DNA of 64,000 bases from Streptomyces mayonensis (GTDB lineage: Bacteria > Actinomycetota > Actinomycetes > Streptomycetales > Streptomycetaceae), in the NCBI RefSeq assembly GCF_018982965.1, contig NZ_JACBYP010000027.1, positions 17,369-81,368 of the forward strand, written 5' to 3'. The translations under genes were made by a program, and so were the position numbers. Position 1 is the stretch's first letter. Every line of letters starts with the position of its first letter. Positions 52,927 through 61,424 of the stretch are shown piece by piece. The notes beneath the pieces are model-generated. The model ran no database searches. It saw only the letters and a list, made by a program, of their open reading frames with translations, and had not been told where the DNA came from.

Positions 52927-54123
52927 CTACTGCTGTCCGAGCCAGAGGTCGGGACCGAACACCTCGTAGTGGATGGCCTCGGCGGGCACGCCGCGGCGCA
53001 GCAGGTCACCGCGGACGGCACGCATGAAGGGGACCGGGCCGCACAGGTAGACCGTGAGGTCCTCGGGCAGTTCAAGGCCGGTGAGGTCGGCGCGGCCGGC
53101 CGACGCCTCCGGCGCCCGCTCGCCGGGCTCCTCGTACCAGAGGTGGAGACGCGCGCCGGGCAGTGCGCCTATCAGGTCGCGCTGCTCCTGCCGGTGGGCG
53201 TGGTCGGCGGGGCTGCGGTCGGCGTGCACGACGGTGACCGGGCGGGTGGCGCCGGCCGCGACCAGGTGGTCGAGCATCGCCAGCATCGGGGTGACGCCGA
53301 TGCCGGCCGAGGCCAGCAGCAGCGGGCCGTCCCGCTCGGCCAGGGCCAGGTCGCCGAAGGGCGCGGACACGGTGAGCACGTCGCCCTCGCGCGCCCGTTC
53401 GTGCAGCCACGAGGAGACCTCGCCTTCGGGGGTGCCGTCGCCCCGCACCCGCTTGACGGTGATGCGCAGGCCCGAGCGGCCGGGCGCGGCGGAGAGGCTG
53501 TACTGGCGGATCTGCCGGGCGCCGTCGGGCAGTTCGACCCGGACGCTGACGTACTGCCCGGGCCGGAAGGGTGCCGTGGGGCGCTCGTCGGCCGGGCGCA
53601 GTACGAGGGAGACGGCACCGGCGCTCTCCTCGCGCCGTTCGACGACCTCCATGCGGCGCCACACGTCGCCCTCCGCGACGCCCGCCTCCTCGTAGAGGCG
53701 GGCCTCGACGGCCACAAGGGCGTTGGCCATCAGCCAGTAGACCTCGTCCCAGGCCGCGGCGACCTCGGGGGTGACGGCGTCGCCGAGCACGTCCCCGATC
53801 GCGGCGAACAGGTGGCGGTGGACGATCTTGTACTGGTCGGAGGTGATACCGAGGGAGGCGTGCTTGTGGGCGATTCTGGAGAGCATCACGTCCGGCCGGG
53901 TGTCGGGACGTTCCAGGAGCAGGCCGGCGAACGCGGCGATGGAGCCGGCCAGGGCCCGCTGCTGCTCCCCGTTGGCCTGGTTCCCGCGGTTGAACAGGTC
54001 CCGCAGCAGTTCCGGGTGGGCGTCGAACAGCTTCTGGTAGAAGAGCCGGGTGATGTCGCCGATGGCGGCCCCCACGGCGGGAAGGGTGGCCCGGACTACG
54101 GGGACGGACTGTTCGGAGAGCAA
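52927..54123 (-). CDS. hmp: Flavohemoglobin (nitric oxide dioxygenase)
   Basis: A 398-aa flavohemoprotein that converts NO to nitrate. The globin part (residues 1-140) has the B10 Tyr29 (TRLFYQKLF) and the proximal His88 in AHKHASLGIT. A reductase part follows: RQYSLSAAP binds FAD, LLASAGIGVTPMLAML binds NADPH, and VYLCGPVPFMRAVR and YEVFGPDLWL are near the end. It lies immediately downstream of nsrR in the same direction. A sequence resembling an NsrR site lies in the intergenic region (54136-54158). In S. coelicolor the corresponding gene (hmpA1) is repressed by NsrR. Confidence 0.96.
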   Translation of the reverse strand: MLSEQSVPVVRATLPAVGAAIGDITRLFYQKLFDAHPELLRDLFNRGNQANGEQQRALAGSIAAFAGLLLERPDTRPDVMLSRIAHKHASLGITSDQYKIVHRHLFAAIGDVLGDAVTPEVAAAWDEVYWLMANALVAVEARLYEEAGVAEGDVWRRMEVVERREESAGAVSLVLRPADERPTAPFRPGQYVSVRVELPDGARQIRQYSLSAAPGRSGLRITVKRVRGDGTPEGEVSSWLHERAREGDVLTVSAPFGDLALAERDGPLLLASAGIGVTPMLAMLDHLVAAGATRPVTVVHADRSPADHAHRQEQRDLIGALPGARLHLWYEEPGERAPEASAGRADLTGLELPEDLTVYLCGPVPFMRAVRGDLLRRGVPAEAIHYEVFGPDLWLGQQ

Positions 54124-54135
54124 GGCGACTCCCTT

Positions 54136-54158
54136 AATCGGTATTTTGGATTCGTGTT
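54136..54158 (-). promoter_or_regulatory. Putative NsrR site before hmp
   Basis: On the minus strand AACACGAATCC is a good half-site, followed by a weaker one (ATACCGATT). It lies about 13 bp before the hmp ATG and resembles the palindrome before nsrR. It is AT-richer than its surroundings. Confidence 0.5.
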
Positions 54159-54214
54159 TTGAGGCATGCGGGTGACGGGCGAGCAGTCCTCGGGACCGCC
54201 CCTGCCGCCCTCGG

Positions 54215-54661
54215 TCAACCCGGCGGACGGTTCGACAGGCCGATCAGGACCGGCCCGGTCGGTGAGGCCACCAGGTCGGCGACGGTCAGCGGGTCGAGCG
54301 CCGCGTAGAACGCCTCCTGAGCGTCGCGCAGGGCGCCGCGCAGCCGGCAGGCGCCGCGCAGCGGGCACGGTGAGCCGCCCTCGCAGTCGACCACTCCGCC
54401 CTCGCCCTCGAGCTCGCGCACCAGCCGGCCCACCGAGGCCCGGTGCCCCGGTCCGGTCAGCGTCAGCCCGCCGCCGCGCCCGCGCCGCGCCTCGACGATC
54501 CCGAGGTGCTGGAGGCGGGTGACGGCCTTGGCGGCGTGGGTGTACGGCACTCCGACGGCCTCGGCCACCTCGCGGGTGGTCAGGGGGTCGTCACCGTCCT
54601 TCACGACCGCCAGGCGCATCACGGAACGCAGCGCCAGGTCGGTGAACTTCGTCAGCCGCAC
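54215..54661 (-). CDS. nsrR: NsrR, nitric-oxide-sensing Rrf2 repressor
   Basis: A 148-aa Rrf2-family regulator with a [4Fe-4S] cluster that senses NO. The cluster ligands known from S. coelicolor NsrR are all here at the same positions: Asp8, Cys93, Cys99 and Cys105 (VRLTKFTD and DCEGGSPCPLRGACRL). The HTH is TREVAEAVGVPYTHAAKAVTRL, in part. The GTG at 54661 matches the family N-terminus. A near-perfect palindrome with NsrR character lies about 15 bp upstream (54677-54701). It controls the downstream hmp and probably itself. Confidence 0.95.
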   Translation of the reverse strand: MRLTKFTDLALRSVMRLAVVKDGDDPLTTREVAEAVGVPYTHAAKAVTRLQHLGIVEARRGRGGGLTLTGPGHRASVGRLVRELEGEGGVVDCEGGSPCPLRGACRLRGALRDAQEAFYAALDPLTVADLVASPTGPVLIGLSNRPPG

Positions 54662-54676
54662 AGCCGTGACGCTATC

Positions 54677-54701
54677 AAATACGCATAATGGATGCGTGTT
54701 T
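54677..54701. promoter_or_regulatory. NsrR operator between nsrR and the cupin gene
   Basis: aaatacgcat-aatgg-atgcgtgttt: 10-bp arms with one mismatch, 16 bp upstream of the nsrR start. It matches the 11-1-11-style AT-flanked NsrR motif of S. coelicolor. It also lies 93 bp before the divergent cupin gene. Confidence 0.65.
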
Positions 54702-54793
54702 GGATACAGCGATGACCTTGTGGAACGCGTCACTGGGCGCCGAGGGGCGCGGGGGCCCGCGCCCCGCCACGACGGGACGGACGGTGACGGCCG

Positions 54794-55234
54794 ATGACCG
54801 CGCAGGACGGCGCCGCACCCGCCCCGGACCCGGCTCCTCCCCTGCCCCGGGTCCTGTGCGACACCGCCGAGCTGCTGCCGGCGGGCGACGACGCCGGGGG
54901 CGGCGCCCGGTGGCGGCTCGCGGAGCCCGGGCGGCAGCTGGACGCCAACGTCGTCCGCATTCCGCCGTCGGGACGGGTGGACACGCACACGGAACCGGAC
55001 CTGGACGTCCTGCTGCACGTTCTGGACGGGACGGCGACGCTGGTGTGTGCCGACGGTGAACGGGCCCTGCGCGCGGGCCTGCTGACGTGGCTGCCGCACG
55101 GTTCGGCCCGGGCCGTCGCCGCCGGTCCGGACGGGGTGACGTACCTGACCGTGCACCGCAGGCGTCCCGGGATGCGCATCCGGCCGCCGGGCGCCGCCGA
55201 CCGGCTGCTCCCGGCGCCGGACGGCGGCGGCTGA
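54794..55234 (+). CDS. Cupin-domain protein
   Basis: A 146-aa single-domain cupin: RVDTHTEPDLDVLLHVLDGTATL (in part; two acidic/His ligands), then GLLTWLPHGSARAV. It could bind a metal and act as a small enzyme or sensor. ATG 54794 has no strong ribosome site. It is divergent from nsrR and shares its control region, hence perhaps part of the NO response. Its stop is followed 8 bp later by the stop of the converging ABC gene. Confidence 0.82.
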   Translation: MTAQDGAAPAPDPAPPLPRVLCDTAELLPAGDDAGGGARWRLAEPGRQLDANVVRIPPSGRVDTHTEPDLDVLLHVLDGTATLVCADGERALRAGLLTWLPHGSARAVAAGPDGVTYLTVHRRRPGMRIRPPGAADRLLPAPDGGG

Positions 55235-55242
55235 GGCCGCGG

Positions 55243-55926
55243 TCAGCCGACGGGGGCCGGCGGGTCCAGCCGGCCGTCGTGCAGCCGCGCGACCCGGTCG
55301 GCCGCGGCCAGCTGCGCGCGGTCGTGGGTCACCAGCACCGTGGCGGTGCCCCGTTCCCGGGTGAGGCGGGTGATCAGGTCGACGACGGCGGCGCCCCGTT
55401 CGTGGTCGAGGGCGCTGGTGGGTTCGTCGACGAGCAGCACACCCGGGTCGTTCATGAGGGCCCGGGCGATGTTGACCCGCTGGCGCTGCCCCCCGGAGAG
55501 CTGGTGGGGCCGTCGGCCGGCGCGGTCCGCGAGACCGACGGCGTCGAGGAGTTCGAGGGCCCGGCCGCGGGCGGCGCGCGGCCTGCGTCCGTCGAGGCGG
55601 GTCATCACCTGGAGCTGCTCGGCGGCGGTGAGCGCCGGCAGCAGGTTGGGCTGCTGGAAGACGATGCCGATCCGGTTGCGGCGCAGGTCGGCCAGCTCCC
55701 CTCGGCTCAGCCCGGTGGTGTCGGTGCCGTCGACGGCGACGGTGCCCGAGTCGGGGGTGATCAGCGTGGCGGCGACGGCCAGCAGGCTGGACTTGCCCGA
55801 GCCGGAGGGGCCGACCACGGCGGTCAGGCCGCCGCCGGGCACCTCCAGGGTGACGCGGTCGAGGGCGGTGAGGCGGCCGTCCCCGTCGGGGTGGGTCAGG
55901 GTGATGTCGGTCAGGATCAGGCTCAT
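55243..55926 (-). CDS. MacB-type ABC transporter ATP-binding protein
   Basis: A 227-aa ATPase: Walker A GPSGSGKSS, signature LSGGQRQRVNIARAL, Walker B LLVDEPTSALD, and VLVTHDR. It is of the LolD/MacB type, working with FtsX-like permeases on mechanical or lipid/peptide export. It overlaps the permease gene by 4 bp, showing translational coupling. A divergently transcribed two-component system lies on the far side of the permease. Confidence 0.95.
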   Translation of the reverse strand: MSLILTDITLTHPDGDGRLTALDRVTLEVPGGGLTAVVGPSGSGKSSLLAVAATLITPDSGTVAVDGTDTTGLSRGELADLRRNRIGIVFQQPNLLPALTAAEQLQVMTRLDGRRPRAARGRALELLDAVGLADRAGRRPHQLSGGQRQRVNIARALMNDPGVLLVDEPTSALDHERGAAVVDLITRLTRERGTATVLVTHDRAQLAAADRVARLHDGRLDPPAPVG

Positions 55927-57005
55927 CGGGCGCTCCCCAGGGCGGTCAGCGGGTCCACGGAGGTGATGCGGCGGACGGCGAGGCCCGCCCCCAGGCCGCC
56001 GAGGAGGACCAGCACGGCGGCCGGGACCAGGACGGTGGCGGGAGTCAGGTCGAAGGGGACGGCGGAACCGGAGACGGCGGCGCCGATCGCGGCGGCCGCG
56101 GCGGTGCCGACGAGGGTGCCGCCGACCAGCAGCACCGCGGCCTGGCCGAGCGCGTCCCGCAGCAGCGCGGCGGTGGTGGCGCCCAGCGCCTTGAGCACGG
56201 CGATGTCACCGCCGCGCTGGATGGTCCACACGGTGAAGAAGGCACCGACTACCAGGGCGGAGATGGCGAACAGAAAGCCCCGCATCAGCTGCAGCGAGCC
56301 GTTCTCGGAGCTGTAGGAGCCGATCGCGGAGAGCGACTCGTCCTTCGTCACGGTCTCGGTTCCCGCCGCCCGGTCGGTCGCCGCGAGGTCGGCGCCCGAG
56401 CCGGTGTCCAGGGCGATCACCGTCGCCGCGGGGCCGCCGGCGGCGGGCGGGGCGACGGCCTGCCAGGTGGGCAGGCTCGTCCACACCACCGGCGTGTGGC
56501 TGAAGGAGACGTCGTGGCCGGTGGCGGCGACGGTGAGCGGCCGGCCGGCCAGCGTGACGGTGTCGCCGGCGCGCACGCCGAGCGCGTCGGCCACGGAGGG
56601 CGGCACCGTCACCGTACGGTCGTCGGCCGGGGCGCCGTCGGGGGCCAGGTGCGAGCCGGTCCGTACGCCGAACACGGTCACCGCGGTGCTTCTGGCGCCC
56701 GCGCCCGCCCTGGTGGTGGTGATGCCCAGGGGTTCGGCGCGGCGGACGCCGGGCGCCTCGGACCACCGGGTCCACTGGGCCTCGGTGACGGAGGAGTCCG
56801 CGTACGACAGGTCCTGGCCGTCGCCCGGCGCGCCGAAGGCGATCCGGTCGGCGGGCAGGGCGGTGACGGCGGAGACGTTCTCCCGGGCCAGGCCCGCCGT
56901 CAGCCCCGACAACAGCCCGACGAGCAGGGTGATCAGTACGACGACGCCGCCCATCAGGGCGAACCGCCCCTTGGCGAACGTCAGGTCTCTCAAGGCGACA
57001 AACAC
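55923..57005 (-). CDS. FtsX-family ABC transporter permease
   Basis: A 360-aa permease with four helices: one at the N-terminus (FALMGGVVVLITLLVGLLSG), then an extracellular domain of about 210 residues, then three clustered at the C-terminus (LFAISALVVGAFFTVWTIQRG, DALGQAAVLLVGGTLVGTAA, TVLVPAAVLVLLGGLGAGLA, quoted in part). This is the MacB/FtsX layout. The GTG at 57005-57003 is chosen; the longer open reading beyond it is not homologous. It is coupled to the ATPase gene and probably controlled by the adjacent histidine kinase/response regulator. Confidence 0.9.
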   Translation of the reverse strand: MFVALRDLTFAKGRFALMGGVVVLITLLVGLLSGLTAGLARENVSAVTALPADRIAFGAPGDGQDLSYADSSVTEAQWTRWSEAPGVRRAEPLGITTTRAGAGARSTAVTVFGVRTGSHLAPDGAPADDRTVTVPPSVADALGVRAGDTVTLAGRPLTVAATGHDVSFSHTPVVWTSLPTWQAVAPPAAGGPAATVIALDTGSGADLAATDRAAGTETVTKDESLSAIGSYSSENGSLQLMRGFLFAISALVVGAFFTVWTIQRGGDIAVLKALGATTAALLRDALGQAAVLLVGGTLVGTAAAAAIGAAVSGSAVPFDLTPATVLVPAAVLVLLGGLGAGLAVRRITSVDPLTALGSAR

Positions 57006-57212
57006 GTCTTCGCCCGGCCTTTCGACAACGGTGACAGGGTGCCGCGGCGCGGCACCGGTGGTCGCGGCGGTGCGCCGCGCCCTCAACCCTCGCCGTCGGG
57101 GGCGGCGGCGGCATCGGTCCCGGGCGGGGACTTCGCGGGCCGCAGGGTGTGCTCCGGCTTGCACCTTTCGACAGATGCCCGGACCCGGTGCGGTCCGTAG
57201 GCTGGGACGATC

Positions 57213-58421
57213 GTGAACACTCCGACTCCCACCACCCGGGCCCTGGCCTGGTGCCTGCACCTGCTCGTGGCCGGTCTGCTCGTCCTGGCCGCGGTGCGCG
57301 CGGTGGCGGACGGACGGCCGCAGGCACCCGCGGTGTGCGCCGCGGCCGGCGCGGTCGGGGCGGTCTACGCGGTCGGCCCCGCGCTCGACGCCGTCCGCGC
57401 CTCCCGCCGCGGTGCCGCACTGTGGCTGGGTGCCGTCGGCGCGGTGTGGCTCGTGCTGCTCGCCCTGTCCGCGGAGGGTGTGTGGCTGGCGTTCCCGCTG
57501 TACTTCGTCCAGCTCCATCTGCTCTCCCGCCGTGCCGGGCTCGTCGCGGTGGCCGGGACGGCGGTCGCGGCGGTCGCGGCCTTCTCCGCCCACCGGGGAA
57601 CGGTCACGGCGGCCGTCGTGATCGGTCCGGCGCTCGGAGCCGCCGTCGCGGTGGCGGTGGTGTGGGGCTACCAGGCGCTGTACCGGGAGAGCGAGCAGCG
57701 CCGCCGGCTCATCGAGGAGCTGACCGCCACCCGGGCCGACCTGGCCGAAGCCCAGCGGGCCGCCGGGGTGCTCCAGGAGCGCCAGCGCCTGGCCCGGGAG
57801 ATCCACGACACCCTCGCCCAGGGCCTGTCCAGCATCCAGTTGCTGCTCCGGGCCGCCGAACGGGCCCTGCCCGACCGGCCGGGGCCGGCCGCCGGTTACG
57901 TGGGGCAGGCCAGGCAGGCCGCGGTGGACAACCTCGCCGAGGCCCGCCGGTTCGTCGCCGCCCTCTCCCCGCCGCCGCTGGACGGAACGACCCTCGCCGG
58001 CGCGCTGGAGAGGCTGTGCGCCACCACCGGCGAGCGGCACGGGACCGAGGTCCGCCTCCGTCTCGCCGGACGGACCCGCCCCCTGCCCACCGGGCACGAG
58101 GTGACCCTGTTGCGCGTCGCCCAGTCGGCGCTGGCCAACACCCTCGCGCACGCCCGCGCCGGCCGCGCCGAGGTGACCCTGAGCCACGAGGACGACGCCG
58201 TCGTGCTGGCCGTCACCGACGACGGCGTGGGGTTCGACCCCGCCGCGGTCTCCCCGCCCGGTCCGGCGGGCGGGGGCTTCGGGCTGGCCGCGATGCGGGC
58301 CCGGGTGCACGCCCTGGACGGCACGCTCACCGTCGAGTCCGCCCCCGGGAGCGGCACCGCGCTCGTCGCGCGGCTCCCGCTCCCGCCCGCCACCGACGAC
58401 GAACCCGAGGCCCAGCCGTGA
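57213..58421 (+). CDS. NarL-type sensor histidine kinase
   Basis: A 402-aa membrane kinase with about six N-terminal helices (WCLHLLVAGLLVLAAVRAV to VAVVWGYQALY). The HisKA_3 phosphorylation site is LAREIHDTLAQGLSSIQ (His in REIHD), followed by a HATPase domain (VTLLRVAQSALANTLAHARA, VTDDGVGFDP, GFGLAAMRARVHALDG). GTG 57213 has only a weak site. It overlaps the response regulator by 4 bp (GTGA) and is divergent from the ABC transporter, its likely target. Bases 57006-57212 between them hold both promoters. Confidence 0.93.
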   Translation: MNTPTPTTRALAWCLHLLVAGLLVLAAVRAVADGRPQAPAVCAAAGAVGAVYAVGPALDAVRASRRGAALWLGAVGAVWLVLLALSAEGVWLAFPLYFVQLHLLSRRAGLVAVAGTAVAAVAAFSAHRGTVTAAVVIGPALGAAVAVAVVWGYQALYRESEQRRRLIEELTATRADLAEAQRAAGVLQERQRLAREIHDTLAQGLSSIQLLLRAAERALPDRPGPAAGYVGQARQAAVDNLAEARRFVAALSPPPLDGTTLAGALERLCATTGERHGTEVRLRLAGRTRPLPTGHEVTLLRVAQSALANTLAHARAGRAEVTLSHEDDAVVLAVTDDGVGFDPAAVSPPGPAGGGFGLAAMRARVHALDGTLTVESAPGSGTALVARLPLPPATDDEPEAQP

Positions 58422-59062
58422 CCGAGTCCGACCCCACGCCGATCCGTCTGCTGCTCGCCGACGACCACCCCGTGGTCCGCGCGGGGCTGCGCGCGGTGCT
58501 GGAGACGGAGGACGGCATCGCCGTGGCCGCCGAGGCGGCGACCGCCGAGGAGGCCGTCGAGCGGGCGGGGCTCGGCGACATCGACGTCGTCCTGATGGAC
58601 CTGCGGTTCGGCAGCGGCATGAACGGCGCCCGGGCCACGGCAGCGATCACCGCGCGGCCCGGCGCGCCGCGCGTGCTGATCGTCACGACGTACGACACCG
58701 ACGCCGACACGCTGCCGGCCATCGAGGCCGGTGCCACCGGCTACCTCCTGAAGGACGCGCCGCCCGAGGAGCTCGCGGCGGCCGTCCGCACCGCCGCGGC
58801 GGGCAGGACCGCGCTCGCGCCGACGGTCGCGGACCGCCTGATGACCCGCCTGCGCGAGCCGCACACCTCGCTGACCCGCCGCGAGACGGAGGTGCTCTCC
58901 CTGGTCGCCGAGGGCCTGTCCAACCAGCACGTCGGTGAGCGGCTGCACCTGACGGAGGGCACCGTCAAGTCCCACCTGGCCCGGGTCTACGCCAAGCTGG
59001 ACGTGGACTCGCGCACCGCCGCGGTCGCCGCCGCCACCGCCCTCGGTCTCATCCGGCGCTGA
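58418..59062 (+). CDS. NarL/LuxR response regulator
   Basis: A 214-aa regulator: receiver domain with the acidic pair (LLLADDHPVVRAGL), Asp61 as the phosphorylation site (VLMDLRFG), switch Thr and Lys (IVTTYDTD, YLLKDAPP), and a LuxR HTH (LTRRETEVLSLVAEGLSNQHVG and EGTVKSHLARVYAKLDV, in part). GTG 58418 overlaps the kinase stop. It ends 21 bp before the converging MFS-USP gene. Confidence 0.95.
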   Translation: MTESDPTPIRLLLADDHPVVRAGLRAVLETEDGIAVAAEAATAEEAVERAGLGDIDVVLMDLRFGSGMNGARATAAITARPGAPRVLIVTTYDTDADTLPAIEAGATGYLLKDAPPEELAAAVRTAAAGRTALAPTVADRLMTRLREPHTSLTRRETEVLSLVAEGLSNQHVGERLHLTEGTVKSHLARVYAKLDVDSRTAAVAAATALGLIRR

Positions 59063-59064
59063 AG

Positions 59065-59099
59065 CTCAGCGGGCCTCGGCAGCTCAGCGGGCCTCGGCG
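59065..59099. repeat. Short direct repeat at a gene end
   Basis: gctcagcgggcctcggca is followed directly by gctcagcgggcctcggcg (18 bp, one mismatch) between the response regulator and the stop of the MFS-USP gene. The second copy provides the last codons of the MFS-USP protein. A recent small duplication is likely. Confidence 0.7.
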
Positions 59100-60847
59100 C
59101 GCAGTTCGGTCAGGGAGCGCGCCGTCAGCGGGCGCGGCTCCTCCCCGGGATCGACGAGGACGACGGTGCAGGTGGCCGCGTGGGTGAGCGCGCTGGTGAA
59201 GCTGCCGTCGGCGAACTGGGCCAGCGGGCCGCGCGGGGACCGCCCGACCGCGACCGTCCGGGCCCGTACCCCGGCGGCGTGCCGGGCCAGGGCGCGGCCC
59301 GCTGCGGCGTGGTCGCCGACCCCGTCGAGGATCTGGCCGGTGGCGGCGACGCCCGCCTCCCGCAGCCGGTCGAGGTGCGCGGTGACGGCCGCCCGGGCCT
59401 CCTCGTCGCTCTCGGTGACGGCGGCCTGTTCCTCGACGACGGCGGTCTGCCGCACGTGGACCACCTCGAGCGGGCTGCCGGTGTCGCGGGCGAGGCGGGC
59501 CGCGCTGTCGACGACGGCGGCCGCCCGGTCGTGGGCGCCGACGGCGACGACGACGGGCTGCGCGCCGTCCGCGGCCGGGCCGCCCGGGCCGACGGGGGTG
59601 AGCGACGGGGGCACGGTTTCGGCGCCGCCGGTGCCCGCTTCGGCCTCGCGCAGCAGCCGGTGGCCGCCGGCCAGGACCGGGACGGCGAGGAGGAAGGTGG
59701 CGGCGCCCAGGTAGAACGGGACGCTCAGGTCGGTGGCGTCGGCGAGCTTTCCGGCGACGTAGGGCGCCAGGCCGCCGCCGATGAAGCGCAGGAAGCCGTA
59801 CGCGGAGGAGGCGACGGGGCGCTCGACGGGCGAGACGAGCATGACGGCCTGCGTGGTGAGGGTGTTGTTGATGCCGATGAAGGCGCCGCTGACGATGACC
59901 GCGACGATCACCGTGGTGGGCGTGGTGACGCCGGCCGCGATGACGGCCATCACGATGCCGAGGCCGGCCAGATTGGCGTACAGGACGGGCGCGGTGCCGT
60001 AGCGGGCCTGCAGGCGCGGGGCGAAGAAGACGCTGAAGGCGGCGACCAGCAGGCCCCAGGCGGTGAAGACGAGGCCGAGTTCGTGGGCGTCGAGCTCCAT
60101 CGGGTACGGGGCGTAGCCGAGCATGGTGAAGAAGCCCCAGTTGTACAGCAGGGCCATGATGCCCATGGTGAGCAGGCCGCGGTGGCGCAGGGCCTTCAGC
60201 GGGGCCAGGGGCGAGGTGACCCGCTTCGGTTTGGGCAGGTCGGGGACGAGGACGACGGTGGCGATCAGGGCGACCGCCATGAGCGCGGCGACGCCGTAGA
60301 AGGGGCCGCGCCAGCTGATCGCGCCCAGTTCGCCGCCGAGCAGGGGGCCGACGGCGATGCCGAGGCCGAGGGCGGTCTCGTAGAGGATGATCGCGCCGCC
60401 GAAGCCGCCGCTCGCGGAGGCCACGATGACCGCCAGCGAGGTGGCGATGAACAGGGCGTTGCCGAGCCCCCAGCCGGCCCGGAAGCCGACTATGCCGTTG
60501 ATGGAGTCGGTGGTGCCGGCCAGGGCGGCGAAGACGACGATGATCGCGAGGCCCGTGACCAGGGTGCGTTTGGCGCCGATCCGGCTGGAGACCCAGCCGA
60601 CGATCAGCATGGCCACCGCGGTGACGATCAGGTAGCTGCTGAACAGCAGGGACACCTGGCTGGGGGTGGCGTCGAGGCTGTCCGCGAGGGCGGGGAGGAT
60701 CGGGTCGACCAGGCCGATGCCCATGAACGAGATGACGCAGGCGAAGGCGACGGCCCAGACGGCCTTGGGCTGCCGGAACGGCCCGCCCGGCCGGTCGGGC
60801 GCCGCGCCCTGCTCCTGTGGTGTGCCCTGTGCCGGCGATGCACTCAT
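59084..60847 (-). CDS. MFS transporter fused to a C-terminal USP domain
   Basis: A 587-aa protein. Residues 1-400 form a 12-helix MFS drug:H+ antiporter (FACVISFMGIGLVDPILPAL, then SSRIGAKRTLVTGL, then WGLGNALFIATSLAVIV). Residues ~430-575 form a universal-stress-protein domain (PVVVAVGAHDRAAAVVDSAA, EVVHVRQTAVVEEQ, RTVAVGRSPRGPLAQF, DGSFTSALTHAATCTVVLV). The fusion puts an adenosine-nucleotide-binding sensor on the cytoplasmic end of an exporter. ATG 60847 overlaps the stop of the upstream MarR gene, so the two are coupled. The MarR protein is the likely repressor. Confidence 0.92.
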   Translation of the reverse strand: MSASPAQGTPQEQGAAPDRPGGPFRQPKAVWAVAFACVISFMGIGLVDPILPALADSLDATPSQVSLLFSSYLIVTAVAMLIVGWVSSRIGAKRTLVTGLAIIVVFAALAGTTDSINGIVGFRAGWGLGNALFIATSLAVIVASASGGFGGAIILYETALGLGIAVGPLLGGELGAISWRGPFYGVAALMAVALIATVVLVPDLPKPKRVTSPLAPLKALRHRGLLTMGIMALLYNWGFFTMLGYAPYPMELDAHELGLVFTAWGLLVAAFSVFFAPRLQARYGTAPVLYANLAGLGIVMAVIAAGVTTPTTVIVAVIVSGAFIGINNTLTTQAVMLVSPVERPVASSAYGFLRFIGGGLAPYVAGKLADATDLSVPFYLGAATFLLAVPVLAGGHRLLREAEAGTGGAETVPPSLTPVGPGGPAADGAQPVVVAVGAHDRAAAVVDSAARLARDTGSPLEVVHVRQTAVVEEQAAVTESDEEARAAVTAHLDRLREAGVAATGQILDGVGDHAAAGRALARHAAGVRARTVAVGRSPRGPLAQFADGSFTSALTHAATCTVVLVDPGEEPRPLTARSLTELRAEAR

Positions 60848-61314
60848 GCGCGGTGTTCCTCCGAGGTGTCCTGACGGTTCTCGACGACCCTGGCCAGGGC
60901 CAGGAGCGCGGTGGTGGTGGCCTGCCGCTCCGGTCCTGTCATGTCCTCCATGAGCTGTCCGAGGGCGCGGGCGCGTTCGGCGCGCCGCCGGGCGACGACC
61001 TCGAGGCCGGTGGAGGTCACGGCGACGAGCACGCCGCGGCCGTCGCTGGCGTCGGCGGTGCGCCGGACCAGTCCCGCGCGCTCCAGGCGGGTGACGAGCT
61101 GGGTCATGTTCGGCTGGGAGACGCCCTCCGCCCGGGCCAGCTCGGTCAGCCGCTGCGGGCCCCCGCGCTCCAGCCTGCCCAGCGTCGAGGAGGCGGCCGT
61201 GCTCAGGGACCCGGTGCGGGCGCTCTGCCGCACGTACCGGACCATCCGCTCGACGGCGACGATCAGTTCGTCCGGCGAGGCCGGCGGCGCCTCCTGCTCA
61301 CGGGCACTGTCCAT
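60844..61314 (-). CDS. MarR family regulator (probably leaderless)
   Basis: A 156-aa winged-helix regulator (TELARAEGVSQPNMTQLVTRLERAG, in part; VRRTADASDGRGVLV is the wing). The ATG at 61314 is preferred over ATG 61329 because a promoter (TTGTTT - 17 bp - CATAAT) ends 6-7 nt before it, so transcription would start at the A of ATG; a 9-bp inverted repeat straddles the -10. It overlaps the MFS-USP gene by 4 bp (ATGA). Confidence 0.88.
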   Translation of the reverse strand: MDSAREQEAPPASPDELIVAVERMVRYVRQSARTGSLSTAASSTLGRLERGGPQRLTELARAEGVSQPNMTQLVTRLERAGLVRRTADASDGRGVLVAVTSTGLEVVARRRAERARALGQLMEDMTGPERQATTTALLALARVVENRQDTSEEHRA

Positions 61315-61350
61315 AAGCGCATTATGCATTTACGTGTACCGTGAAACAAG
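61314..61350 (-). promoter_or_regulatory. Promoter with overlapping MarR operator
   Basis: On the minus strand TTGTTT and CATAAT are spaced by 17 bp, and TAAATGCAT-a-ATGCGCTTA (61314-61332) forms a 9-bp inverted repeat with two mismatches over the -10 and start site. Repressor binding here would block the MarR/MFS-USP operon. Confidence 0.55.
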
Positions 61351-61424
61351 ATGCGCCGGCGCGGCCCGGCCCCGTTCCTGCCCGGCTCCGGCGGGAACAC
61401 GGCAGAAGAAGAGGGAGGTACCGC

